The notes under the pieces: generated by a model | Seen by the model: the letters and a program-made list of their open reading frames with translations, nothing else | What the model was told of the DNA's origin: nothing | The model's database searches: none | Shown here: positions 1 to 10,164 of the stretch, one piece after another | Layout: every line of letters begins with the position of its first letter | Position numbering within the stretch: the stretch's first letter is position 1 | Origin: Gammaproteobacteria bacterium | Lineage (GTDB): Bacteria; Pseudomonadota; Gammaproteobacteria; Steroidobacterales; Steroidobacteraceae | Direction: 5' to 3' | Length of the DNA stretch: 64,000 bases | Assembly: GCA_947452065.1 (NCBI GenBank) | Contig: CANGBB010000002.1 | Location: 186,001-250,000, forward strand | Position numbers and translations under genes: made by a program

Positions 1-1563
1 ACGGGTGACCAGCGCAATGTGGCCTTCTCCGCCAACCTGAACTACACGGCGTTTGACCGCCTGCAGCTCAGTGGCACGGTTCGCTACGAGGACTTCAATC
101 TGCAGACTCGGCCAATTCCGCCGCTGTTCCTGGTTGATACCGACGGCCAGCGTTATGTGAACGTACTGCCGAACAGCACAACTGCCTCGGCCACCACAAG
201 CGGCAATCCAAACTCGCCGTATGTGCTGCCGTATCGCATGAACCTCAGTGACGCTGATCTGAACACCATCCTGAACGCGTACGCGCCTCTTCAGGTGGGT
301 CTGGGTGCGACCACGTTCACGCTCAATGCGCAGTTTGACGTGACTCCCACCATCACCACCTATGCGCGCTTGGCCACAGGCACCAGCGCCAGCATGGCCG
401 ACGATTCGGGTCGGCGCCCGCAGACCGCCATCAACCTGACGCTGCCGGACGCCAAGGTGCCGGTGTTTGGTGGTAACGCCACTGCCGCGGCCATCGCTCG
501 CTCGGGACTGCCGTACGAGTACACCGTGGTGCTGCCGGATCGCAACAGTCGTCTGGCCAAGGGTGACATCACCCGCCAGATCACCTACGGATTGAAGTCG
601 CGCTGGTTCGACAACCGGTTGCAGCTCAATGTCGAGGGCTTCTACAACCGCTATGACAACAAGTCGCTGACCTTCATCACCGGAGCGTTCCCGACCGACG
701 TCTACAGCGCGCAGTTGAACCCCACCGCCAGCTCGGCGTGCACCAATACCGCACCGACCTCCGGTACGCCCTTCGTCATCGCTCTGGATTCGGCGGGCAC
801 GGTGGCCAATCGCGGCCTGAGCTGCTTCAACGTGTTCCAGCCGGTGGGTGGTCCCCTCGGCACGGGCGCGCCCTGGACCGGCACGCTGCTGACGCGTGGC
901 GCTGACGTCGATGTCACTTGGACGCCGACCGCAAGCGACCGCCTCGACGTCACGACCGAGTTCCTCAACACGGCTTATCTGGGTTCTCCGAACCTGCCAA
1001 CCGTGACGGTGGACTCGCTCAGGCCGTACGTGATCAGCGGCAGCAACGACACGCTGCTGGCTTATTACGCGCAAATCTTCAACGACTTCACGCCGGGCGT
1101 GAGGGGTCACCAGCTGGCCAATGCGCCGAAGATGACTCTCAACGCCACTTACCAGCATCGCTTCCGGCTGCAAAACGCCTGGACGATTACGCCGCGAATC
1201 CAGATGAACTACACCTCAGCGAAGTTCATCTCTTCGGGCGGCGCGGGCGTGCCTTCCACTGACTCCAACAACATCCTCGACAGCAACTGGGCCATCGAAA
1301 ATGGCCGCCGGCTGCCGGCAGTGGTGCCCACGAACCGCATCTACAATGTCTTCGTCCAGCTGATGGCTCCCAGCGGCAAGTGGTATGTCAACGGTTATGT
1401 GAATAACCTGAAGAACACCGCTGTCATGGGTTCCGCCTTCGGCCTGACGACGTACTCCGTCGGCAGCCGTGCCACCAATGATCTGCAGCAGATTGTCACT
1501 TCCGGCAATCTGCAGATTGGTGCACCGCGTGTCGTGGGTCTGACCATCGGCGCGCAGCTCTAA
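1..1563 (+). CDS. TonB-dependent receptor, C-terminal part (5' end outside window)
   Basis: Frame open from base 1; beta-barrel-like sequence (YARLATGTS, LQLNVEGFYNRYDNKS, YVNGYVNNLKN, terminal GLTIGAQL) typical of TonB-dependent receptors. Confidence 0.8.
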   Translation, partial: TGDQRNVAFSANLNYTAFDRLQLSGTVRYEDFNLQTRPIPPLFLVDTDGQRYVNVLPNSTTASATTSGNPNSPYVLPYRMNLSDADLNTILNAYAPLQVGLGATTFTLNAQFDVTPTITTYARLATGTSASMADDSGRRPQTAINLTLPDAKVPVFGGNATAAAIARSGLPYEYTVVLPDRNSRLAKGDITRQITYGLKSRWFDNRLQLNVEGFYNRYDNKSLTFITGAFPTDVYSAQLNPTASSACTNTAPTSGTPFVIALDSAGTVANRGLSCFNVFQPVGGPLGTGAPWTGTLLTRGADVDVTWTPTASDRLDVTTEFLNTAYLGSPNLPTVTVDSLRPYVISGSNDTLLAYYAQIFNDFTPGVRGHQLANAPKMTLNATYQHRFRLQNAWTITPRIQMNYTSAKFISSGGAGVPSTDSNNILDSNWAIENGRRLPAVVPTNRIYNVFVQLMAPSGKWYVNGYVNNLKNTAVMGSAFGLTTYSVGSRATNDLQQIVTSGNLQIGAPRVVGLTIGAQL

Positions 1564-1584
1564 AAAAGCTGCGGCGTAAACACA

Positions 1585-1629
1585 GCCCCTGCTTCTCTGG
1601 CCTCAGGTCAGAGAGGCAGGGGCTTTTTT
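1585..1629 (+). terminator. Rho-independent terminator downstream of the TonB-dependent receptor
   Basis: GCCCCTGC..TCTCTGgcctcaggtCAGAGAGGCAGGGGC followed by TTTTTT, between convergent genes. Confidence 0.85.
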
Positions 1630-1641
1630 CTGGTGATGACT

Positions 1642-4590
1642 TTACAGAGCCTCGTCCAATACGCGAGCGACGTGCAGGGCTTCGCGACCCGCGCCGTCAT
1701 GGATCTGGTGGCGGCAACTGGTGCCGTCAGCGACGATCAGATCGTTCTCGCCGGCTTTGCGTACGGCTGGTAGCAAATTCAGCTCGCCCATAGCCAGCGA
1801 GACATCAATCGTCTTGGCATCGAAACCGAACGCGCCGGCCATGCCGCAGCAGCTGCTCTCGATGGGTTTGACTTCCAATCCCGGGACGGCCTGCAACACT
1901 GTTGCCACGGGTCCCATGACATCGAACGCTTTCTGGTGGCAGTGGCCGTGCAGATGAGCAACGCGGCCTCCCTGATCCTTGAACCGCAGCGAGATTTTCT
2001 TCGCGGTCAGGTCGCTGGCCAGCAGCTCTTCGAACAGGATGAAGGCGCCGGTCGTGGAAGCGATCTCAGCTTTGGGCAGCAAGGCGGCCACTTCATCGCG
2101 GAAGGTCAGCAGGCAGGAGGGCTCCAGCCCCACGACGCGCGCACCAGCGGCCACCAGAGGTCGCAGTGCGTCCAGGGTGCGACGCACCTCAGCCCGGGCG
2201 TTTTCGACGTCACCCGCTGAAAGGTACGTGCGGCCGCAGCACAGCGGTCGATTGCCGTCGCTGGCCCGCACATGATGCAGGCGGTAGCCGGCGGCACGCA
2301 GTACGCGTTCAGCCGCCGCGAGATTCGCCGGCTCGAAATAGCGATTGAAGGTATCGCCGAACAGCACGATGTCGCGACCGTCGCCACGGACATCGGCGAC
2401 CGTTGAGGGCGTGCCGGCCTCGCGCCAAGGGCGGCGCCAGCGCGGCAAAGAGCGACGGGCGCTGAATCCGAGCAGCCTCTCGCTCAGCCAGGCCAGACCC
2501 GGGATCACATCACGAGTGTTCAGTAGAAGGCGGAACGCTGAGGCCAGCGAGGCATAGCGCGGCAGATGTGCAATCAGCCGTTCCTTCAGGGGGGTGCCAT
2601 GGCGGCCGTGATAGTGGTGTAAAAACTCCACTTTCATCTTCGCCATATCCACGCCGGCTGGGCAGTCGCGTTTGCAGCCCTTGCAGGACACACACAGGTC
2701 CATGGTGGCCTTCATCTCGGGTGAGGTGAAAGCCTCGCGGCCCAGCTGCCCTGATACGGCGAGCCGCAGCGTGTTGGCGCGGCCACGGGTCACATGCTGC
2801 TCGTTGCGCGTGACGCGATAGGAGGGGCACATCGTGCCGGCGGCGAACTGCCGGCAGGCGCCATTGTTGTTGCACATCTCAACTGCGCCGCCGAAGCTGC
2901 CCCAGTCAGACCAGTCGAGCGCCTCCTGCGCTGGTACCGCGACCCGATAGCCGGTGCCAAAGCGCATCACCGAGCGATCATCCATGCGATACGGGCGCAC
3001 GATCTTGCCGGGATTGAGCTGACTGTGCGGATCGAAGCTGTCCTTGAGGGTCTCGAAGGCGCGGGTGATCTGCGGACCGAAGCTGGGCTCGATGAACTCC
3101 GAGCGCGAGATGCCGTCGCCATGTTCGCCGGAGTAGGAGCCCTTGTAGCGCTTGACCAGATCGCAGGCGGCTTCGGCAATGGAGCGCATCTTGCCCACGT
3201 CGCCGGCATCCTTCATGTTCAGGATCGGCCGTACGTGCAGGCAGCCCACCGATGCATGGGCATACCAAGTGCCGCGGGTGCCATGCTGCGCAAAAAGGTT
3301 GGTGATCGCGTCCGTGTAATCCGCCAGCGATTCCAGCGGCACGGCGCAATCCTCGATGAATGACACCGGCTTGTCGTCGCCTTTCATCGAGACGAGGATG
3401 TTCAGGCAGGCTTCACGCATCTCCCAGACGCGGCGCTGGCGCGCGGGTTCCACCACCTGCACCACGCTGTCGGGGAAGCCATGATCAGCCATACAAGCGT
3501 CGAGCTCGGCCAGCTTGCGCTGCAGCGGCTCGAGTTCTTCACCGGCGAATTCGACCAGCAGCAGCGAGTTGGGCTTGCCACGAGTGATGTCGGCCAGCGT
3601 GCGCTGGAAGAGGGGAATGTCCGCGCCCAGCGTCAGTACGTTGTTGTCGACCAGTTCTACCGCGGTGGGTCCGAGGCGCACCAGGAATTGAGTGGTGGCC
3701 ATGCTGTCGCGGAAGGTCGGGAAATGGCAGACGCCCATGACCCGGTGCACCGGCAGGCGAGAGAGCCGCAGACGAAGCTGCGTGATGGCGGCCAGAGTTC
3801 CTTCAGAGCCCACCAGAAGCCCCGCGTAGTTGGGCGTGGCGCGCAGCAGCTCGTCGAGGTTGTAACCGCCGACACGACGCTGGACCTTGGGGAACATGCG
3901 CTCGATCTCGGCGCGCTCGGTCTCGGCCAGCGCACGGGCCGCCTGTGCCAGCTCCCGGATGCGCGCGGGGCCGGTCACCCCATCATGGCCATCCCTTGCG
4001 GGTGCGAACTCGAAGGCTTGGCCGTCGGCCAACAGGCCGGCGACGCCTGAGACGTTGTCGACCATCTTGCCGTAGCGCAGGGAGCGTGCGCCGCAGGAGT
4101 TGTTGCTGGTCATGCCGCCAAGCGTGCAGCGGGTGGCGGTCGAGGGCTCCACCGGAAAGAACAGTCCGTCAGCTTTGATGCGCGTGTTCAGCCGCTCGAG
4201 CACCATGCCCGGCTCGACGATGATCTCCCCGGCGGCCGGATCGTATTCCTTGACGGCATTAAAGTAGCGGCTGCAGTCTACTACCAGTCCTTCGCCCAGT
4301 GGCTGACCGTTCTGTGAGGTGCCCGCGCCGCGCATGATCACCGGCGTTCCGGCCTCGGCGGCGATCTTCAGCGTAGCCTCGATATCCGTGGCCGACTTCG
4401 GGAAGATCACGCCGGCGGGCATGATCTGGTAGATCGAGGCGTCGGTGCTGTAGCGGCCGCGCGTGAAGGTGTCGAAGTGCGCTTCGCCTTCCAGTTGCCC
4501 GGTGAGCTTGGTGCGCAGTTCCTCGAGGCGTGCACGGTGCGCCGCCGAGTAAACGGGCACGGTGCCGGGTCGGGACGTGGTCGGCGGCAT
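1642..4590 (-). CDS. FAD-binding oxidase/Fe-S fusion protein (D-2-hydroxyacid/D-lactate dehydrogenase type)
   Basis: FAD-binding PCMH-like N-terminus (MRGAGTSQNGQPLGEGLVVDCSRYFN), 4Fe-4S motif CVSCKGCKRDCPAG, two CCG motifs (LCCGRTYLSAG, SCCGMAGAFGFD). Confidence 0.85.
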   Translation of the reverse strand: MPPTTSRPGTVPVYSAAHRARLEELRTKLTGQLEGEAHFDTFTRGRYSTDASIYQIMPAGVIFPKSATDIEATLKIAAEAGTPVIMRGAGTSQNGQPLGEGLVVDCSRYFNAVKEYDPAAGEIIVEPGMVLERLNTRIKADGLFFPVEPSTATRCTLGGMTSNNSCGARSLRYGKMVDNVSGVAGLLADGQAFEFAPARDGHDGVTGPARIRELAQAARALAETERAEIERMFPKVQRRVGGYNLDELLRATPNYAGLLVGSEGTLAAITQLRLRLSRLPVHRVMGVCHFPTFRDSMATTQFLVRLGPTAVELVDNNVLTLGADIPLFQRTLADITRGKPNSLLLVEFAGEELEPLQRKLAELDACMADHGFPDSVVQVVEPARQRRVWEMREACLNILVSMKGDDKPVSFIEDCAVPLESLADYTDAITNLFAQHGTRGTWYAHASVGCLHVRPILNMKDAGDVGKMRSIAEAACDLVKRYKGSYSGEHGDGISRSEFIEPSFGPQITRAFETLKDSFDPHSQLNPGKIVRPYRMDDRSVMRFGTGYRVAVPAQEALDWSDWGSFGGAVEMCNNNGACRQFAAGTMCPSYRVTRNEQHVTRGRANTLRLAVSGQLGREAFTSPEMKATMDLCVSCKGCKRDCPAGVDMAKMKVEFLHHYHGRHGTPLKERLIAHLPRYASLASAFRLLLNTRDVIPGLAWLSERLLGFSARRSLPRWRRPWREAGTPSTVADVRGDGRDIVLFGDTFNRYFEPANLAAAERVLRAAGYRLHHVRASDGNRPLCCGRTYLSAGDVENARAEVRRTLDALRPLVAAGARVVGLEPSCLLTFRDEVAALLPKAEIASTTGAFILFEELLASDLTAKKISLRFKDQGGRVAHLHGHCHQKAFDVMGPVATVLQAVPGLEVKPIESSCCGMAGAFGFDAKTIDVSLAMGELNLLPAVRKAGENDLIVADGTSCRHQIHDGAGREALHVARVLDEAL

Positions 4591-4692
4591 GGCGAACGAT
4601 TCCTCTCTGATCCGGCGATAATTCTGCTCGCCAGATTATGGGGCTGGCTAATATATTGTACCGTTACCTTGAACCGATTGAGGATCGCGCCG

Positions 4693-5862
4693 ATGCGTTA
4701 TCTGCCTGGACGTCATTTTCTGCAGTTGCCGGGGCCGACCAACACGCCGCTCGCGGTCCTGCAGGCGCTGGCCATGCCGACAATCGACCATCGCGGACCG
4801 GCTTTTGGCGAGTTGGGCCTGGAAGTCATTGCCGCCATCAAGGGTATTTTCAATACCGAGCAGCCGGTCATCATTTATCCGGCCTCTGGAACCGGTGCGT
4901 GGGAGGCGGCGCTTGTCAACACGCTCTCGCCCGGCGATCAGGTTCTGATGTACGAGACCGGGCATTTCGCAACGCTGTGGCGTGCGATCGCCGTGCGTCT
5001 GGGGCTCACGCCCGAATTTATTCCCGGTGACTGGCGCAGCGGAACCGATCCGGCCGCCATCGGAGCGCGTCTTGCAGCGGACAAGACTCACCAGATCAAG
5101 GCCGTCGCAGTCGTGCACAACGAGACTTCGACCGGCGCAATGTCCGATATCGCCGCGGTCCGTCGTGCCATTGACGAGGCGCGGCATCCGGCGCTACTGA
5201 TGGTGGATACCGTCTCCGCGCTCGGGTCCGTGGACTATCGCCACGACGATTGGGGTGTGGACGTCTCGGTGGCCGGTTCGCAAAAAGGCCTGATGCTCCC
5301 GCCCGGCATGTCCTTCAACGCCGTGTCGGCCAAGGCACTGGCGGCATCGAAGAATGCGCGCCTGCCGCGCTCCTTCTGGGACTGGAATGAGTTCCTGACC
5401 ATCAACAAGAGGGGCTATTTCCCCTACACGCCCAACACCAACCTGATGCAGGCGATGAAAGTCGCGATCAATCTGCTGCACGAAGAAGGGCTGGAGAATG
5501 TGTTTGTGCGCCACGAGCGCGCTGCGGAGGCCACCCGCCGCTGCGTGCAGCATTGGGGCTTCGAGCTTCAGTGCCTGGTGCCGGCACAGCATTCGCCCAT
5601 CGTGACGGGCGTGCGTATGCCAGAAGGTGTCTCGGCCGACAAACTGCGCGCGGAAATCCTCACTCGCTGCAATATGACGCTGGGCAGTGGCCTTGGCCGA
5701 CTGGCGGACACGATGTACCGCATCGGTCATACCGGCGATTTCAGCGATGTCATGGTCACCGGCACGCTCTCTGGCATCGAGATGGGCATGAAGGCCCTCG
5801 GTATGTCGTATCGTCCGGGCGGTGTGCAGGTCGCCATGGACTATCTCGTCACTGGAAAGTGA
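4693..5862 (+). CDS. Class V aminotransferase (serine-glyoxylate/alanine-glyoxylate type)
   Basis: LPGPTNTP, MYETGHFATLW, HNETSTGAMSDI, VAGSQKGLMLPPG PLP-Lys motif; start chosen at MRYLPGRHF rather than the longer ORF start. Confidence 0.88.
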   Translation: MRYLPGRHFLQLPGPTNTPLAVLQALAMPTIDHRGPAFGELGLEVIAAIKGIFNTEQPVIIYPASGTGAWEAALVNTLSPGDQVLMYETGHFATLWRAIAVRLGLTPEFIPGDWRSGTDPAAIGARLAADKTHQIKAVAVVHNETSTGAMSDIAAVRRAIDEARHPALLMVDTVSALGSVDYRHDDWGVDVSVAGSQKGLMLPPGMSFNAVSAKALAASKNARLPRSFWDWNEFLTINKRGYFPYTPNTNLMQAMKVAINLLHEEGLENVFVRHERAAEATRRCVQHWGFELQCLVPAQHSPIVTGVRMPEGVSADKLRAEILTRCNMTLGSGLGRLADTMYRIGHTGDFSDVMVTGTLSGIEMGMKALGMSYRPGGVQVAMDYLVTGK

Positions 5863-6782
5863 AGCACGCCCTCATCGCAGCAGGCGTGTGCGGGCTGCTG
5901 CTGGCTGGCTGCGGCGAGCGCGCTGTGGCCGCCGCTGCAGTGGTGGCCGACGCAGCGCCGGCGAGTTGGGCCGCAGATATTGCCGAGATTCGTCGCATCG
6001 CCGCGCTGATTCCCGGGGCGCGTGCACTCCGCATCAATGTCGAGAAATTTGCTGAGAGCCGGCGTACCAAGAACTTCGCCGTGAAAGGCGCAGCGGCCGA
6101 GCCCAGTGTGCAGGCCCGCACCGCCTATCAGGTCGTGTACCCGGACGGTCAGATCATGATCGACTCCGGCATGAATCAGGAAATTCATCGTTACTTCGGT
6201 CGCGGCACCGAGGAGCCTTATTTTCCGGAGGCGGCTGAACGCGTACAGCGCGGTCTGCAAGCGGCGCGACTGATCCTGCTGACGCACGAGCATGGCGATC
6301 ATGTCGGTGGCGTGGTCGACTCGCCGCTTGCCGCACAGCTCGCGCCCAAGACCCTGCTGACGCTGGAGCAGCTGCGAACATTGCAGAGCGCCCCACAGGT
6401 GCCGCAGATCCGGCTCACTGACGTAGCGGCGCAGCGTTATCTCTTGATGGACTACGAGCGCTATCTGCCCGTGGCGCCCGGTATCGTGTTGATCAAGTCA
6501 CCCGGACACACGCCCGGGTCACAAATGATCTACATCGTGCTGCAGTCAGGTGCGGAATATCTCTTTGCCGGCGATGTGGCCTGGCACATGGATGGGATTC
6601 GTCAACAGGCACTCAAGGATGCGCCCTGGCTGACGGAGGATAGCGGCAACCTGTTGGTGCAGCTGGCTTGGCTGAATGTACTGCTACGCAATGCCGGTGC
6701 GCTGCACATTGTCGTCAGTCACGACGAGGATCAGCGGCTGGCCTATGTTGCTTCGCGCCTGCTTGGAGGGCGGTTCGAGTAG
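5859..6782 (+). CDS. MBL-fold metallo-hydrolase, predicted lipoprotein
   Basis: GTG start overlapping the upstream stop (GTGA); lipobox LLLAGC; HxHxDH motif LLTHEHGDHVGG; SPGHTPGSQ. Confidence 0.85.
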   Translation: MKHALIAAGVCGLLLAGCGERAVAAAAVVADAAPASWAADIAEIRRIAALIPGARALRINVEKFAESRRTKNFAVKGAAAEPSVQARTAYQVVYPDGQIMIDSGMNQEIHRYFGRGTEEPYFPEAAERVQRGLQAARLILLTHEHGDHVGGVVDSPLAAQLAPKTLLTLEQLRTLQSAPQVPQIRLTDVAAQRYLLMDYERYLPVAPGIVLIKSPGHTPGSQMIYIVLQSGAEYLFAGDVAWHMDGIRQQALKDAPWLTEDSGNLLVQLAWLNVLLRNAGALHIVVSHDEDQRLAYVASRLLGGRFE

Positions 6783-6840
6783 GCGCAGCGGCGTTACGGC
6801 CTGACGTTGCCGTATGCGCATGGTATCTTGAGCCTTAATT

Positions 6841-7548
6841 ATGTCCCTCGGCCACGACCACAATCATCACGATGAGGCGCACTTCACCGCCGGCGATGCG
6901 GTGCGTGACGTTGTCATCGGCATGTCGGATGGCCTGACCGTTCCCTTTGCATTGGCAGCCGGTCTGACTGGCGCCATCTCAGAGAATCGGCTGATCGTCA
7001 CGGCCGGCTTTGCTGAAATTGCCGCCGGTGCCATCGCCATGGGTCTGGGTGGCTATCTGGCCGCGCGCAGCGATGCCGAGCATTACGGGAGCGAGCTGGC
7101 CCGCGAGGAACAGGAAATCGTCAGTATCCCCGAGGCCGAGGCCAACGAGGTCCGCGAAATCTTCGAGGCCTATGGCATCAGCAGGGAAGAGTGTGAGCCC
7201 GTAGTGGCTTCGCTCAGGCGGCGGCCCAAGGATTGGGTGGCTTTCATGATGCGCTTCGAGCTCGGTCTCGAGACGCCGCGCCAGCATCGCGCATGGCAGA
7301 GTGCGCTGACCATTGCGGGTGCCTACATCGTTGGCGGCATTATCCCGCTCAGCGCCTACCTACTGATCGACGATGCTCGCGGCGCGCTCGAAGTCTCCAG
7401 TATCGTCACGCTGCTCGCGCTGGCTGTATTCGGTGGCATCAAGGGTCGCTTCACCGGTACGCCGGTACTGCGCAGCGCCTTGCAGACCTGTCTCATCGGC
7501 GGACTGGCTGCAGCCGCCGCATTCACCATCGCACGATGGATTGCCTGA
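6841..7548 (+). CDS. VIT1/CCC1 family iron/manganese transporter
   Basis: DVVIGMSDGLTVPFALAAGLTGA, AGAIAMGLGGYLAARSDAEHY; His-rich N-terminus HDHNHHDEAH. Confidence 0.88.
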   Translation: MSLGHDHNHHDEAHFTAGDAVRDVVIGMSDGLTVPFALAAGLTGAISENRLIVTAGFAEIAAGAIAMGLGGYLAARSDAEHYGSELAREEQEIVSIPEAEANEVREIFEAYGISREECEPVVASLRRRPKDWVAFMMRFELGLETPRQHRAWQSALTIAGAYIVGGIIPLSAYLLIDDARGALEVSSIVTLLALAVFGGIKGRFTGTPVLRSALQTCLIGGLAAAAAFTIARWIA

Positions 7549-7576
7549 TCCGCGAGCAACGATTCGGTAGCGCTGC

Positions 7577-9559
7577 ATGAGCGCAGAGCCGCTGGCACAA
7601 GTCCTGATCCTGCTGATCGCCTCCGTGCTGGTGGTGTCACTGGCGCGGCGTGTGGAGCTGCCGCCGATCCTCGGCTATCTCACGGTTGGCATGGTTTGCG
7701 GGCCTCTGGCGCTGGGCCTGCTGCCCGACACCGCCGCGACTCATACGCTGGCGGATATTGGTGTCGTGTTCCTGCTCTTCACGCTGGGCCTGGATTTTCG
7801 CTGGGCTCGTTTGGTCGCGATGCGCCGCGAGGTGTTTGGTCTCGGGGCGTTGCAGGTGCTCGCCACGGCGGCGCTCGGTGGCTTGCTGCTGCATCAGGCC
7901 GGTGCCGCCTGGCTGCCGGCTGTGGTCGCCGGTGGTGCCTTGGCCATGAGTTCCACCGCCATCGTGCTGCACCAATTGACGGAACAATCCGAACTCAATC
8001 GCACCCACGGCCGATTGTCTTTTGCGGTGCTGCTATTTCAGGATCTGGCATTCGTGCCGCTTCTGGCAGCGGCCACGGCGCTGACCTCGGGGCAGCAGCA
8101 ACGTAGCACCACTGAAATAGTGGAGTTGTTGCTCTCCGGTATCCTTGCGCTGGTGATCGTGCTGGCGGTCGGCCGCTGGCTGCTGCGGCCGTTGTTCTAC
8201 CAGATCGCACACAGTCGGCTACGAGAGCTGTTCACGCTGACTGTGCTGCTGGTGGTTCTGTCGTCGGCTTGGATCACGCAGCAGGTAGGTCTTTCGATGG
8301 CGCTGGGTGCGTTTCTCTCAGGCATGATGCTGGCGGAGACGGAATACCGGCATCAGATCGATTCTACGGTGCGCCCGTTCCGCGAGCTGCTGCTCGGCCT
8401 GTTCTTCATTTCTGTCGGCATGCTGCTGGACTTCAAGCTGATGCTGGGCCGCTTCTGGCTGGTTTCAGCGGTACTGCTGATTCTGCTGGTTGGAAAGGTG
8501 CTGGTCTCGGCCCTGATCACGCGCTTGTTCGTGCCCAATCATTTCCGTGCCGTGCGTACTGGCCTCGTTCTCGCTGGCGGGGGCGAATTCGGAGTGGCAT
8601 TGCTGACCTTGCTGCTCGGACGCGGCGGCGTACTTCCTGACGAAATCGCCCAGCCACTGCTCGTGGCGGTGGTGCTCAGCATGATCGTCAGCCCGCTGCT
8701 GATCCGCTACAACCGGCGTATTGCGCGCCTCGTGCTCGGCGAGCGCGGCCCACCGGCTGCTCTGCTCAACAGTGACGCACGCTTCACCAGCGAGCTGGCT
8801 GCACGCGAACACGTAATTCTGTGTGGATTCGGCCGTGTTGGTCAGAACATTGCCCGCGTGCTCGAGTCCCAAGGCTTTGAGTTCATCGCCGCCGACCTGG
8901 ATCCGGCGCGTATCCGTGTGGCCCGCGCGGCCGGAGAGCCCGTGGTATTCGGTGACTGCAGCGATGAGGAGTTGCTGCATAACGTTGGCCTGCAGAATGC
9001 CAGCGCTGTGATCGTGACCTTTGCCAATCCGTTGGTGTCGGTGGGTATTGTGCGTGCCATCCGGCGGCTGCGTGCCGATGTGCCTGTTCTGGTACGTACG
9101 CAGGACGATGTGGGCCTGACGGAACTGCGGCAGGCAGGTGCTACTGAGGTGGTCCCGGAGACCTTCGAGGCCAGCCTGATGCTGGTGTCACAGGTGCTGA
9201 TGCTGCTGAACGTGCCGGTGTCGCGGGTGGTGCGGACCATTGGGGATATCCGCAATGGTCGGTATGCCACGCTTCGCAGTATTTTTCGGCATACGGGTGT
9301 GGGTGCCATTGACGAAGACCATGCCTTCCGTGAGGAGCTGCGCACCGTGGTGCTGCCACCCTCAGCGTGGAGTACGGGTCGGACACTGGGCGAGGTCCGG
9401 AATCGCGGGGTGGAAGTCGCATTTACGGCCATCCGGCGCCAGGGCATTACCGGTCGGCAGCCTGACAACACGCTGGTGCTGCGCGAAGGGGATGTGGTGG
9501 TGATCTACGGCACACCGGAGGCACTGGAGCACGCAGAGGCGGTGCTGCTCGCCGGTTAG
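7577..9559 (+). CDS. Monovalent cation:proton antiporter-2 with TrkA-N domain (Kef/YbaL type)
   Basis: GYLTVGMVCGPLALGLLP, ADIGVVFLLFTLGLDF, SVGMLLDF; Rossmann VILCGFGRVGQNIARVL; C-terminal TrkA-C-like end. Confidence 0.9.
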   Translation: MSAEPLAQVLILLIASVLVVSLARRVELPPILGYLTVGMVCGPLALGLLPDTAATHTLADIGVVFLLFTLGLDFRWARLVAMRREVFGLGALQVLATAALGGLLLHQAGAAWLPAVVAGGALAMSSTAIVLHQLTEQSELNRTHGRLSFAVLLFQDLAFVPLLAAATALTSGQQQRSTTEIVELLLSGILALVIVLAVGRWLLRPLFYQIAHSRLRELFTLTVLLVVLSSAWITQQVGLSMALGAFLSGMMLAETEYRHQIDSTVRPFRELLLGLFFISVGMLLDFKLMLGRFWLVSAVLLILLVGKVLVSALITRLFVPNHFRAVRTGLVLAGGGEFGVALLTLLLGRGGVLPDEIAQPLLVAVVLSMIVSPLLIRYNRRIARLVLGERGPPAALLNSDARFTSELAAREHVILCGFGRVGQNIARVLESQGFEFIAADLDPARIRVARAAGEPVVFGDCSDEELLHNVGLQNASAVIVTFANPLVSVGIVRAIRRLRADVPVLVRTQDDVGLTELRQAGATEVVPETFEASLMLVSQVLMLLNVPVSRVVRTIGDIRNGRYATLRSIFRHTGVGAIDEDHAFREELRTVVLPPSAWSTGRTLGEVRNRGVEVAFTAIRRQGITGRQPDNTLVLREGDVVVIYGTPEALEHAEAVLLAG

Positions 9560-9561
9560 TT

Positions 9562-9598
9562 ATAGCTATTATCTATCAAAATCGTCATATAGATTGAT
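9562..9598. promoter_or_regulatory. Candidate OxyR-binding site upstream of dps
   Basis: ATAGCTATTATCTAT (9562-9576) matches the OxyR half-site ATAGnTnnnAnCTAT exactly; the second half is degenerate. Confidence 0.6.
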
Positions 9599-9658
9599 TG
9601 TCATCCGGGTCAGCCCATGGGCAAAATGCCGCTCAGGAGTTGAGAGAAGGAGATCGGC

Positions 9659-10129
9659 ATGCACAAGACCCGCAACGACATGACCCTGCGCACTCGCACC
9701 GCAATGGTCCAGTTGCTCAACGCACGCCTAGCCGATGCGCTGGATCTGGCCGCACAAGCCAAGCAGGCGCACTGGAATGTTCGCGGCGCGAATTTCATCG
9801 CGCTCCATGAACTGTTCGACAAACTACACGCAGTGGCCGGCGAGGCGGCCGATGAGCTCGCTGAGCGTGCTGTAGCGTTGGGCGGTATTGCGAGCGGCAC
9901 CCTGCAGACCGCTGCACGCAACACCACGCTCGCTCCATACCCGGAGGGCGTCAGTGAATCCCGTGCGCATCTGGAGGCATTGGCGGGCGCCTTCGCTTCT
10001 TTCGGCAAGAACATTCGCAAAGCCATCGATGTCGCCGATAAGGCCGGGGATGCGGACACCGCCGACCTCTTCACGGGTATTTCGCGTGATGCAGACAAAT
10101 ACCTGTGGATGCTGGAGGCGCATCTCTGA
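9659..10129 (+). CDS. dps: DNA starvation/stationary phase protection protein Dps
   Basis: QAHWNVRGANFIALHELFDKLH ferroxidase motif; D..DLFTGISRDADKYLWMLEAHL; RBS GAAGGAGA. Confidence 0.92.
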   Translation: MHKTRNDMTLRTRTAMVQLLNARLADALDLAAQAKQAHWNVRGANFIALHELFDKLHAVAGEAADELAERAVALGGIASGTLQTAARNTTLAPYPEGVSESRAHLEALAGAFASFGKNIRKAIDVADKAGDADTADLFTGISRDADKYLWMLEAHL

Positions 10130-10164
10130 GTCGCGAGACCGATACAGCCTCTGAATTGCCGGTC

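Noticed and set aside
2794-4050. Plus-strand ORFs (189 aa each) inside the FAD/Fe-S gene
   Set aside because: Antisense to a gene with clear FAD and Fe-S motifs; His/Arg/Gln-rich composition typical of shadow frames.
5553-5858. N-terminal extension of the MBL-fold ORF
   Set aside because: Overlaps the aminotransferase out of frame; the GTG at 5859 begins a lipoprotein signal.
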